A DNA stretch of 62,373 nt from Acidobacteriota bacterium. GTDB lineage: Bacteria > Acidobacteriota > Vicinamibacteria > Vicinamibacterales > Vicinamibacteraceae. The DNA is taken from contig JADLFL010000045.1 in the NCBI GenBank assembly GCA_020845575.1, positions 1 through 62,373 of the forward strand, in the 5' to 3' direction. A model generated the notes under the pieces. That model saw only the letters and a list, made by a program, of their open reading frames with translations. It made no database searches and was not told where the DNA came from. Within the stretch, counting starts at the first letter, position 1. Each line of letters begins with the position of its first letter. Position numbers and translations under genes: made by a program. Below are positions 33,748 to 41,331 of the stretch, piece after piece.

Positions 33748-35535
33748 ATGTTCTTCACGCACACACCACAATCGGCCGCTGACGTCTCGCGCCGACGGTT
33801 CGTCACGGGACTTGCTGCTGGAGGCGTGGTTCTCGCCGCGCAGCAGTTCGCGCCGTCGCGCGTATCGGCGGGCATTCGCGCGACGCAGGCGCGACAACCG
33901 CAGCAGTCACTTCGCGGGCAAGCATTCGATCTGGAGATCGGAGAGTCGAGCGTCGACTTCACGGGTCGCGCGCGCACCGCCATCACCGTCAACGGATCGC
34001 TGCCCGCGCCGCTGCTGCACTGGCGCGAAGGCGACGTCGTGACCATGCGCGTACGCAACACGCTGCGCGAGGACGCGTCGATCCACTGGCACGGCCTCGT
34101 CCTGCCCGCGAACATGGACGGCGTGCCGGGACTCAGTTTCGACGGCATCCGCGCCGGTGGGGAGTACACCTATCGCTTTCCGGTGACGCAGGCCGGGACG
34201 TACTGGTATCACAGCCACTCGGGCTTCCAGGAGCAACGCGGGTTGTATGGACCGATCGTGATCGAGCCGCGCGAGCCCGATCCGATACGCGCGGATCGCG
34301 AGCACGTCCTCATGCTCACCGACTGGACCGACGAGGATCCCGCGCGCGTCTACCGCAAGCTGAAGAAGGAATCGCACTACTACAACTGGCGACAGCGGAC
34401 GGTGGTGGATCTCGTACGGGACCTGCGCGCGAACGGCTGGTCGTCGACGATGGCGGATCGGCTGGCGTGGGGCGGGATGCGCATGAATGCCGGCGACCTG
34501 GCCGACGTCACCGGTGCCACGTACACGTACCTCCTGAACGGCACGACGCCCGCGGGTAACTGGACCGGACTCTTCGCGCCTGGTGAACGCGTGCGCCTGC
34601 GCGTGATCAACGGCTCGGCGATGACGTATTTCGACTTGCGCATCCCCGGCCTGAAGATGACAGTCGTTGCCGCCGACGGGATGCCCGTACATCCGGTCAC
34701 CGTCGACGAGTTCCGCATCGCGGTCGCCGAGACGTACGACGTGATCGTCGAGCCGACGGGGCAGGAGGCGTTCACGATCGTCGCGCAGGCGATGGATCGC
34801 ACGGGCTTGGCCGCCGGCACGCTCGCGGTGCGCGACGGTCTGCGGGCCGAGGTGCCGGAACTCGATCGACGTCCCGTGCTCTCGATGGCCGACATGGGGC
34901 ACGGCCACGCCGCATCGGACGCCGACGTGTCACACGACGCGCACGCGGGGCACGGCGGGCACGAGGGGCATGGCGGCGCTGGCGCCATGATGATGGCGAT
35001 GCAGGCGCATCCCGCGAGCGAGCGCCGAAACCCGCTCGTGGACATGCAGACGATGATGCCGGCGGCGAAGTACGACGATCCGGGAATCGGTCTGCGTGAC
35101 AACGGAAGGCGTGTGCTTACGTATGGCGACCTGCGGAGCGCGTTCGCCGATCCCGACGGCCGCGAGCCGACGCGTACCATCGAACTGCATCTCACCGGCC
35201 ACATGCAGCGTTTCGCCTGGTCGTTCAATGGCCGGAAGTTCTCCGAAGCTGAACCCATTACGCTGACGTATGGCGAGCGCGTACGCATCGTGCTCGTGAA
35301 TGACACGATGATGGCGCACCCGATACACCTCCACGGCATGTGGAGCGACCTCGAGGACGAGGACGGCCGCTTCATGGTGCGCAAGCACACGGTGGACATG
35401 CCGCCGGGGAGTCGTCGCAGCTATCGCGTCACCGCCGACGCGCTCGGGCGATGGGCGTATCACTGCCACATGCTCTTCCACATGGAGACGGGCATGATGC
35501 GCGAGGTGCACGTGGTGGAAGGGGGGCAGTCGTGA
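33748..35535 (+). CDS. copA: CopA-type periplasmic multicopper oxidase (copper resistance)
   Basis: 595 residues. Tat signal SRRRFVTGLAAGGVVLAA, as expected for a copper-loaded oxidase. Type 1/2/3 copper motifs: SIHWHGLVLP, YWYHSHSGFQEQ, MAHPIHLHGMWS and the C-terminal WAYHCHMLFHMETGMM. Between domains lies a Met/His-rich stretch (MGHGHA..., HAGHGGHEGHG, AGAMMMAMQ) that binds excess Cu(I). Oxidises Cu(I) to the less toxic Cu(II). I chose ATG 33748; ATG 33712 is possible. Overlaps copB by GTGA. Confidence 0.94.
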   Translation: MFFTHTPQSAADVSRRRFVTGLAAGGVVLAAQQFAPSRVSAGIRATQARQPQQSLRGQAFDLEIGESSVDFTGRARTAITVNGSLPAPLLHWREGDVVTMRVRNTLREDASIHWHGLVLPANMDGVPGLSFDGIRAGGEYTYRFPVTQAGTYWYHSHSGFQEQRGLYGPIVIEPREPDPIRADREHVLMLTDWTDEDPARVYRKLKKESHYYNWRQRTVVDLVRDLRANGWSSTMADRLAWGGMRMNAGDLADVTGATYTYLLNGTTPAGNWTGLFAPGERVRLRVINGSAMTYFDLRIPGLKMTVVAADGMPVHPVTVDEFRIAVAETYDVIVEPTGQEAFTIVAQAMDRTGLAAGTLAVRDGLRAEVPELDRRPVLSMADMGHGHAASDADVSHDAHAGHGGHEGHGGAGAMMMAMQAHPASERRNPLVDMQTMMPAAKYDDPGIGLRDNGRRVLTYGDLRSAFADPDGREPTRTIELHLTGHMQRFAWSFNGRKFSEAEPITLTYGERVRIVLVNDTMMAHPIHLHGMWSDLEDEDGRFMVRKHTVDMPPGSRRSYRVTADALGRWAYHCHMLFHMETGMMREVHVVEGGQS

Positions 35536-36419
35536 CGCCGCGCGTCGCGTTGGTCCTCCTCGTCGGTGTGCTCGTCGCGGGCGTGCCGGCGCATGCGCAG
35601 GAACCGGATCCGCATGCGGATCATCACGGGGCGCACGGGGAGACATCCGGGCAGCGGGCAGCGGGCACCGGGCACCGGACCGACGATGCGTCGTCGGATT
35701 TGCCGGCGTTCATCGCGCCGGTCACCGACGAGATGCGCGAGGCGGCGTTCCCGCACGTGCACGGGCACGCGGCGCACGACACGCGCGTCAACGCGTTCGT
35801 GCTGTTTGACGGGATCGAGTGGCGGTCGGGGCGTGCGCAGGACGGTGTCGCGTGGCGCAACACGGGATGGATCGGCGGCGACATCCATCGCCTGTGGTTC
35901 CGGACCGAAGGGGATGCCGGTGATGGCAGCCTGCGTCATGCGCAGGTGCAGGCGCTGTATGGCGTGGCTGTCGCGCGCTGGTGGGACGTGGTGGTGGGCG
36001 TGCGACAGGACGTGCGGCCCGCGGCCGCGACGTGGCTGGCGTTCGGCATCCAGGGACTCGCGCCGGGCTTCTTCCACGTCGAAGCCACGGGCTACATCGG
36101 CAGCGAGGCACGGACGGCGGCGCACGCCGAGGTGAGCTACGACCTGCTGCTCACCAATCGACTCGTGCTCCAGCCGACGGCCGAGTTGACGCTGTACGGC
36201 AGGGATCACGAAACGCTCGGACTGGCGCGCGGTTTCAGTTCAGGAGAGGCGGGCCTGCGATTGCGCTATCACCTGACGCGCGAAGTCGCGCCTTACGTCG
36301 GCGTGACGTGGGTGCGCGCGATTGGCGCGGCGTCGGACGCGAGTCATGGCGCTACCACGCCGCCACGCGACGTGCGGTGGGCGCCCGGTCTGGTCACGGG
36401 CGTGCGCGTCTGGTTCTGA
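35532..36419 (+). CDS. copB: Copper resistance protein B (outer-membrane beta-barrel)
   Basis: 295 residues, GTG start overlapping the copA stop. Signal peptide (VALVLLVGVLVAGVPAHA) and a His-rich linker (DPHADHHGAH). The CopB domain begins HDTRVNAFVLFDGIEWRSG and continues WIGGDIHRLWFRTEGD, VAPY..., and a typical end VRWAPGLVTGVRVWF. Predicted outer-membrane barrel that sequesters or exports copper together with CopA. The linker segment SGQRAAGTGHRT is translated from four perfect GGGCAGC/GGGCACC heptamers, so repeat DNA has entered the frame. Confidence 0.92.
   Translation: MTPRVALVLLVGVLVAGVPAHAQEPDPHADHHGAHGETSGQRAAGTGHRTDDASSDLPAFIAPVTDEMREAAFPHVHGHAAHDTRVNAFVLFDGIEWRSGRAQDGVAWRNTGWIGGDIHRLWFRTEGDAGDGSLRHAQVQALYGVAVARWWDVVVGVRQDVRPAAATWLAFGIQGLAPGFFHVEATGYIGSEARTAAHAEVSYDLLLTNRLVLQPTAELTLYGRDHETLGLARGFSSGEAGLRLRYHLTREVAPYVGVTWVRAIGAASDASHGATTPPRDVRWAPGLVTGVRVWF
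35649..35676 (+). repeat. GGGCACC heptamer array within copB
   Basis: GGGCAGC, GGGCAGC, GGGCACC, GGGCACC in exact register. 28 nt is not a multiple of three, yet the frame is open across it. The same family occurs at 45013-45040 and 48203-48257. Confidence 0.75.
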
Positions 36420-36503
36420 CGGGCAGTCACCGACGGGCGGCCACCGTCTCCGCTGCCATGCAGCTACGGAGGGCAGACGAGGGCCGCCCCTACAGAGAGC
36501 AGG

Positions 36504-36956
36504 TCAGCTCCGGGCCGGTCCTTCGTCGGTGGGGAGCGGATGGCGCCAGCGAAGCCGTGGGAATCGCGCGTAGTGGTCGTCTGTCGTGACGAACGTGCAG
36601 CCGTGCTCGAGCGCCATCGCGGCCAGATACGCATCCTGAATCAGATTGCCGCGACAATCCGCCTTCGTACACAGATCCCGGAAGATGGCCCAGTGCCCGG
36701 CTTCGGCACCAACGGGTTTGGCCGCCGGAGCGGCGAGACATGTGTCGAGGAATTCCTCGACGGCGGTGCGCGGACTTGGCGGCTTGAGAATCCCGGGATG
36801 TGTGGCGATGCGCAGTACGGCAGAGAGCACGGGCTCGAACAGCGCGACGGTCTCCGTGCCGTTCAACGCGTCCTGCAACCACGCGTGGTACTCGGCGTGA
36901 CGCCTGCTGTCCTCGCGAAACGCGTAGAGGAGGACGTTGGCGTCAGGCGCGATCAC
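36504..36956 (-). CDS. PIN-domain ribonuclease toxin (VapC-like)
   Basis: 150 residues. PIN acidic residues: Asp5 in APDANVLLYAFRED, a central Glu in EPVLSAVLRIATHP or AVEEFLD, and the C-terminal DAYLAAMALEHGCTFVTTDDHYARFPRLRW with the last aspartates. Belongs to the TA-system PIN group that cleaves RNA (tRNA in characterised VapC). Its start overlaps the antitoxin stop by 4 nt (ATGA), the usual vapBC arrangement. Confidence 0.9.
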   Translation of the reverse strand: MIAPDANVLLYAFREDSRRHAEYHAWLQDALNGTETVALFEPVLSAVLRIATHPGILKPPSPRTAVEEFLDTCLAAPAAKPVGAEAGHWAIFRDLCTKADCRGNLIQDAYLAAMALEHGCTFVTTDDHYARFPRLRWRHPLPTDEGPARS

Positions 36957-37192
36957 CGGAGGCCGTCCATTCGATCGTAGATGCCGCCCATGTCGTCGAG
37001 GCTCAGTCCCGACTGCAGCCCCTGACCCTTGAACGTCGGCAGGCGCACCGGGGGGCGACGCCTGGCGCGACGTTCGGCCAGGCGGGCGCGGAGCGCCTCC
37101 TCGACGAGAGCCGTCAAAGTCGTCCCCTGCTCGGCGGCGTAGGACTTCGCACGACGATGCAGTTCGTCGTCGAGGGAGATGATGGTGCGCAT
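36953..37192 (-). CDS. VapB-like ribbon-helix-helix antitoxin
   Basis: 79 residues. MRTIISLDDELHRRAKSYAAEQGTTLTALVEEALRARLAE is a ribbon-helix-helix DNA-binding domain. The tail (LPTFKGQGLQSGLSLDDMGGIYDRMDG) should wrap the toxin. GGAGG lies 5 nt before ATG 37192; longer upstream codons lack support. A palindrome TGATACA-aa-TGTATCA just upstream is the likely autoregulatory operator. Confidence 0.88.
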   Translation of the reverse strand: MRTIISLDDELHRRAKSYAAEQGTTLTALVEEALRARLAERRARRRPPVRLPTFKGQGLQSGLSLDDMGGIYDRMDGLR

Positions 37193-37201
37193 GCTGCCTC
37201 C

Positions 37202-37217
37202 TGATACAAATGTATCA
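37202..37217 (-). promoter_or_regulatory. Putative operator of the vapBC-like pair
   Basis: TGATACA-aa-TGTATCA, a perfect 7-bp inverted repeat with a 2-nt spacer, ending 10 nt before the antitoxin start. It is AT-rich in GC-rich surroundings and also contains -10-like hexamers, so bound antitoxin would block initiation. Confidence 0.6.
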
Positions 37218-37239
37218 CTGGCGCTGCGCGCGTCCTCGG

Positions 37240-38130
37240 CTACTCCGTCTCGGGGGCGGCGACGGTGGCGCGCAGGGTCGTCAGGACCTCCTGCGACTTC
37301 CACCCGTTGCCGCGCCAGATCTCGACGATGCGGCCCTTGCTGTCGATGACGGCGGTGGCGAGCGTGTGGTCGAGCGTGACGCCGTTGCGCTCGACGTGGA
37401 TCGCGAAGGCCTTCGCCAGCGTCTCGATGTCTGAGGGCGTGCCCGTGACGAACGTCCAGCGCGCCGGATCGGCGCGCATCGACTTGCCGTAGGTCCGCAG
37501 CACCGCGGGCGTATCGAACTCGGGATCGATCGTCGCCGCCACGAGGCGCACGCCGGAGAGCGACGTGTCGGCAGCCAGCTCGCGCTGGATCTCCTGGAAG
37601 CGCTTCACCATCAGCGGGCAGAAGTCCGGCACCGGACAGCGCGTGAAGATGAACGTCAGCGCCGTGACATGGCCGTCCAATGACGCCTTCGTGAACGGGA
37701 GGCCTGTTTCGGTGACGAGGGCGAGTTCCGGCATCGCATCGCCCTTGCGCAGGCGCGAACTCGTGCTTCCCGCGCCCAGCCTGACCGCCTCGGCCACCCG
37801 TTCGTCGCGTCCCTGCGTCTCGAACCCGTTGGCGAGCGTCGCACTGCCGCCCACGGACAGCGTGAAGCGAACGCGATCGCCCGGCCTGAGCGCTGGCACC
37901 GGTGCCTCGGGATCGAGCCTGAACGGCATCGTCATCGCCGGCATGTAGCCGGGGATTTCATCGTGCGAAATCATCACGTGCCCGTCGGCCGGCGCCGCCG
38001 TCACCACGCCCGAGACAGGAAACGTCCTTATGTCGTCGGCTGGCGTGGCGGACCGCGTCCTGGAGCGCGCCACGGCGACCGTCACCGCGATGGCGACGAG
38101 GAGCAGGGCGAGCAGCCGTCTGGTCGTCAT
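37240..38130 (-). CDS. CusF-SCO1 fusion: periplasmic copper chaperone
   Basis: 296 residues. N-terminal hydrophobic anchor (RLLALLLVAIAVTVAVA). Residues about 35-110 are a CusF-like copper-binding domain (GVVTAAPADGHVMISHDEIPGYMPAMTMPF, with the His and MxM-type ligands). Residues about 135-296 are a SCO1/SenC thioredoxin fold with the copper cysteines in FTRCPVPDFCPLM and the distal His in LDHTLATAVID. SCO proteins insert copper into CuA centres. It is divergent from the azurin-nosZ operon, and NosZ has a CuA site. No nosL is present, so I infer that this fusion supplies copper to NosZ. Confidence 0.88.
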   Translation of the reverse strand: MTTRRLLALLLVAIAVTVAVARSRTRSATPADDIRTFPVSGVVTAAPADGHVMISHDEIPGYMPAMTMPFRLDPEAPVPALRPGDRVRFTLSVGGSATLANGFETQGRDERVAEAVRLGAGSTSSRLRKGDAMPELALVTETGLPFTKASLDGHVTALTFIFTRCPVPDFCPLMVKRFQEIQRELAADTSLSGVRLVAATIDPEFDTPAVLRTYGKSMRADPARWTFVTGTPSDIETLAKAFAIHVERNGVTLDHTLATAVIDSKGRIVEIWRGNGWKSQEVLTTLRATVAAPETE

Positions 38131-38164
38131 GCCCGAAAGTGTACGATCGGACCCCGGCATGTCT

Positions 38165-38203
38165 TTGCGCCCGAGCAAGATCCGGATCGTTGCGCTGCGA
38201 CAA
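38165..38203 (+). promoter_or_regulatory. Two Crp/Fnr-like boxes upstream of azurin-nosZ
   Basis: TTGCG-CCCG-AGCAA (38165-38178) and TTGCG-CTGC-GACAA (38190-38203) have the 14-nt FNR/DNR geometry with a TTGCG half-site. They are near-copies of the perfect box at 45144-45157. Centres are 25 bp apart. They lie in the 121-bp intergenic region between the CusF-SCO gene and the azurin-like gene and could serve both. Binding by the Crp/Fnr protein encoded at 44276-44968 is inferred. Confidence 0.5.
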
Positions 38204-38251
38204 AGACACCGTCAGCCTGGCGGGGGAGACTGCGCCGCAGGAAGGACCTCA

Positions 38252-38776
38252 ATGACCCGATACCTCGCCCCCGCGGCACTCATCCTCGCCCTCGTCGGAG
38301 CCGGTTGTTCCGCTCCGGCGCCGTCAGACACCGCCACACCTGCCACGTCTGCACCGGCATCCGGAACGCCGGCCGCAGCAGTGAATCACGATGGGCGCGC
38401 CATCGAGATCACCGGCAACGACACGATGAAGTTCTCCGTGACGGAGATCAAGGCCAAGCCGGGCGAGAAGCTCAGCGTGACCCTCGTCAATCTCGGGACC
38501 ACGCCCAAGTTCTCGATGGGGCACAACTGGCTCCTGCTGACGGCCGACGCACCGATGGACGCCTTCCTCGTGGCGGCGGCCGAAGCGGCGACCAACGACT
38601 ACGTACCGCAGAACGACCACAAGGCCAGCATCCTGGCGGTCACGAAGCTGCTCGGCCCGAACGAGCGCGACACGGTCACCTTCACGGCACCGGCCACGGC
38701 CGGCAGCTATCCCTTCATCTGTTCGTTCCCCGGTCACTACCAGGTCGGCATGCGCGGCATGCTGATCGTCGAGTGA
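38252..38776 (+). CDS. Azurin/plastocyanin-like blue copper lipoprotein
   Basis: 174 residues; GGAAGGA 6 nt before the ATG. Lipobox LVGAGC (Cys19), a Ser/Thr/Ala/Pro linker to about residue 45, then the cupredoxin domain. Type 1 copper ligands are visible: His91 in MGHNW, Cys157, His162 and Met167 in CSFPGHYQVGM. Azurin-like insertion loop around residues 96-125. It is 31 bp upstream of nosZ on the same strand, so it is probably the periplasmic electron donor to N2O reductase, in place of the membrane NosR or NosC proteins absent here. Confidence 0.9.
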   Translation: MTRYLAPAALILALVGAGCSAPAPSDTATPATSAPASGTPAAAVNHDGRAIEITGNDTMKFSVTEIKAKPGEKLSVTLVNLGTTPKFSMGHNWLLLTADAPMDAFLVAAAEAATNDYVPQNDHKASILAVTKLLGPNERDTVTFTAPATAGSYPFICSFPGHYQVGMRGMLIVE

Positions 38777-38807
38777 CCGCGTCCGCTCCCCTCATCAGGA
38801 CACGCAC

Positions 38808-40679
38808 ATGACCAGACAATCGACAGTGACCGCCTGCGGCACTCTGACGCTGGCGCTGCTCGTGGCTGCCGGCTGCAACCCTCCGGGTGCCGGCACGCCA
38901 GGTACCGCCACCGATGGCTCGGCGGCTTCCAAGACCTTCGTCGCGCCGGGCGAGATGGACGAGTACTACCTGTTCTACTCGGCTGGTCACTCGGGGCAGG
39001 TCTACGTGGCCGGCATCCCCTCGATGCGCCACATCTCGACGATTCCCGTCTTCGCCCCGTATCCGGCCACAGGCTACGGGTACGACGAAGAGACCAGGAA
39101 GATGCTCGGCGGCTTCACCTGGGGCGACGTCCATCACCCCGGGCTGTCGCAGACCGACGGCAAGTACGACGGCCGCTGGCTGTTTGTCAACGACAACGCC
39201 AACAACCGCATCGCGCGCATCAGCCTGCGCGACTTCAAGACGCACCAGATCCTGGGTCCGATCCCGAACTCGAGCGGCAACCACGGCTCGTCGTTCGTGA
39301 CCGAGAACAGTGAATACGTGCTCGTCGCCACGCGCTTCTCGGTGCCGCTGCCGAAGGGCCGCTACGCCGATCCGTCGTCGTACGCCGACGAGTTCAACGG
39401 CATGGTGAGCGGGATCAAGGTCGACCAGACGACGGGCGAGATGACGGTCGGCTGGCAGATCCTCACGCCACCCTTCAACTGGGACCTCGGATCGACGGGC
39501 AAGGGCCCGAGTTCGGGTTGGGCGTTCTGGACGTCCTACAACTCCGAGATGGCGCACGAGACGCTCGAAGCCACGTCCACGCAGGGTGAGCGCGACTACG
39601 CCGCCGTCGTGAACTGGCGCGCCGCGGAGCAGGCCGTCAAGGACGGCAAGACGACGATGATCGGCGGCATTCCGGTGATCGATCCGGCGAAGGTGCCTGG
39701 CGTCATGTACTTCCTGCCCGTGCCGAAGTCGCCGCACGGCATCGACACCGACCCGTCTGGCCGCTGGATCGCGGCGTCGGGCAAGCTGCAGCCCGTCACG
39801 TCGGTGTTCGACTTCGAGAAGATCCAGAAGGCCGTCAACGAGAAGGTGTTCGACGGCGAAGTGCGCGGCGTGCCCGTGATCAAGCACGAGGCCGTGCTCG
39901 AAGGGGAAGTGCCGGTGGGCCTCGGTCCGCTGCACACGCAGTACGACGGGAAAGGCAACGCGTATACGTCCCTCTACGTGGAGTCGGCCGTGGCCAAGTG
40001 GAGCCTTCCGCCCTGGAACGACGATCAGAAGAAGGACCTGAACACCATCGTTCTCGACAAGATCCCGGTCCACTTCAACATCGGCCACCTGGTGGTCGGT
40101 GGCAGCGACACGAAGGAGCCGTACGGCAAGTACCTCGTGGCCATGAACAAGCTGTCCAAGGGGCGCCACCTGTCGGTCGGGCCGTCGCAGCCGGAGAGCA
40201 GCCAGCTCATCGACATCACGGGCAACAAGATGGCGATGCTGTACGAGGCGTTCACCGAGCCGGAGCCGCACTTCGCGCAGATCCTCAAGGCCGACGCCAT
40301 CAAGCCGATCGAGGTCTATCCGAAGGCCGAGAACACGAACCCGAACGCCGTGTGGGACGCGTCGCAGGCCGGCGTCACGCGCAACGGCAACAAGGTCGAG
40401 GTGAAGATGGTGGCCATCAGGAGCCGCTTCATTCCGGACCGCATCGACGCGAAGGTCGGTGACGAAGTCACGATCCACGTGACCAACGTGGAGCAGACGA
40501 CCGACATGATTCACGGCGTCGGGATCATCGAGCACGACATGAACGTCGTCGTCGACCCTGGCGAGACCAAGACGGTGAAGTTCACGGCGGGCAAGGCGGG
40601 CGTCTACCCGTTCTACTGCACGAACTTCTGCTCGGCACTGCATCAGGAGATGCAGGGCTATCTCGCCGTCAAGCCCTGA
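38808..40679 (+). CDS. nosZ: Nitrous oxide reductase, clade II (Sec/lipoprotein type)
   Basis: 623 residues. Reduces N2O to N2 in the periplasm. The N-terminus lacks a Tat motif and ends in a lipobox (LLVAAGC, Cys23), the mark of clade II (atypical) NosZ. The seven-bladed propeller carries CuZ histidines (for example DVHHPG and GNHGSS); the C-terminal cupredoxin has the CuA motif CTNFCSALHQEM with Cys604, Cys608, His612 and Met615. Second gene of an operon azurin-nosZ-membrane protein-nosDFY. The long open frame on the opposite strand is a GC artefact. Confidence 0.97.
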   Translation: MTRQSTVTACGTLTLALLVAAGCNPPGAGTPGTATDGSAASKTFVAPGEMDEYYLFYSAGHSGQVYVAGIPSMRHISTIPVFAPYPATGYGYDEETRKMLGGFTWGDVHHPGLSQTDGKYDGRWLFVNDNANNRIARISLRDFKTHQILGPIPNSSGNHGSSFVTENSEYVLVATRFSVPLPKGRYADPSSYADEFNGMVSGIKVDQTTGEMTVGWQILTPPFNWDLGSTGKGPSSGWAFWTSYNSEMAHETLEATSTQGERDYAAVVNWRAAEQAVKDGKTTMIGGIPVIDPAKVPGVMYFLPVPKSPHGIDTDPSGRWIAASGKLQPVTSVFDFEKIQKAVNEKVFDGEVRGVPVIKHEAVLEGEVPVGLGPLHTQYDGKGNAYTSLYVESAVAKWSLPPWNDDQKKDLNTIVLDKIPVHFNIGHLVVGGSDTKEPYGKYLVAMNKLSKGRHLSVGPSQPESSQLIDITGNKMAMLYEAFTEPEPHFAQILKADAIKPIEVYPKAENTNPNAVWDASQAGVTRNGNKVEVKMVAIRSRFIPDRIDAKVGDEVTIHVTNVEQTTDMIHGVGIIEHDMNVVVDPGETKTVKFTAGKAGVYPFYCTNFCSALHQEMQGYLAVKP

Positions 40680-40704
40680 CACGACACGGAGCGCGGAGCC
40701 CCTC

Positions 40705-41331
40705 ATGTACGCACGTCTCTCGGCCATGCAACGCCTGCTGGACCGCCCGGTGAGTCTCCTCGGGCGGGGCCTCATCCTCGCGGGCGTGCTCGTCCTGATC
40801 CTGGGGGCCACGCTGCCCCTGTGGCGCATCAGCCTGGTGGCGCCGCAGTACGCCGAGGGGCTCACGCTCGACATGTACGCCTACCAGATCGTGGCCGGCA
40901 ACGGCGGCCAGGATCTGGCTGAAATCAACACGCTGAACCACTACATCGGCATGAAGCCGATCGTGCAGGCCGACTTCCTGGAGATGAAGCTCCTGCCGTT
41001 CGCGGTGGGCGTGTTCGCGCTCATCGCGCTGCGCGCCGTGGTGGTGGGGCGCATCATGAACCTCGTGGATCTGGTGGTGCTCTTCCTGTACTTCGGGGCG
41101 TTCTCCCTCGGGAGTTTCGCCTACCGTCTGTACAGCTACGGGCACCACCTCGACCCCGCGGCGCCGATGAAGATCGATCCGTTCATGCCCGTGCTGATTG
41201 GCTCGCAGCAGATTGCCAACTTCGTGCAGACGAGCCTGCCGTTGTCCGGGACGTTCTGCATGGGCGGGTTCCTGGTCTGCGTCCTCGGGGCGTTCTGGCA
41301 CTCCCTGCGCGAGGCACGGAGGCTCGCGTGA
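40705..41331 (+). CDS. Clade II nos-cluster integral membrane protein (NosB-like)
   Basis: 208 residues with about four transmembrane helices (LILAGVLVLILGATLPLW, FAVGVFALIALRAVVV, MNLVDLVVLFLYFGAFSLGS, FCMGGFLVCVLGAFWHS). A periplasmic loop has QIVAGNGGQDLAEINTLNHYIGMKPI. A membrane protein of this size between nosZ and nosD is a known feature of clade II clusters, where it has been called NosB. Its role is unsettled. Its stop overlaps the nosD start (TGATG). Confidence 0.8.
   Translation: MYARLSAMQRLLDRPVSLLGRGLILAGVLVLILGATLPLWRISLVAPQYAEGLTLDMYAYQIVAGNGGQDLAEINTLNHYIGMKPIVQADFLEMKLLPFAVGVFALIALRAVVVGRIMNLVDLVVLFLYFGAFSLGSFAYRLYSYGHHLDPAAPMKIDPFMPVLIGSQQIANFVQTSLPLSGTFCMGGFLVCVLGAFWHSLREARRLA

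Noticed and set aside
38715..40874. A 719-codon open frame antisense to nosZ
   Set aside because: No domain or signal and arginine/histidine-rich composition; nosZ on the plus strand is unambiguous.
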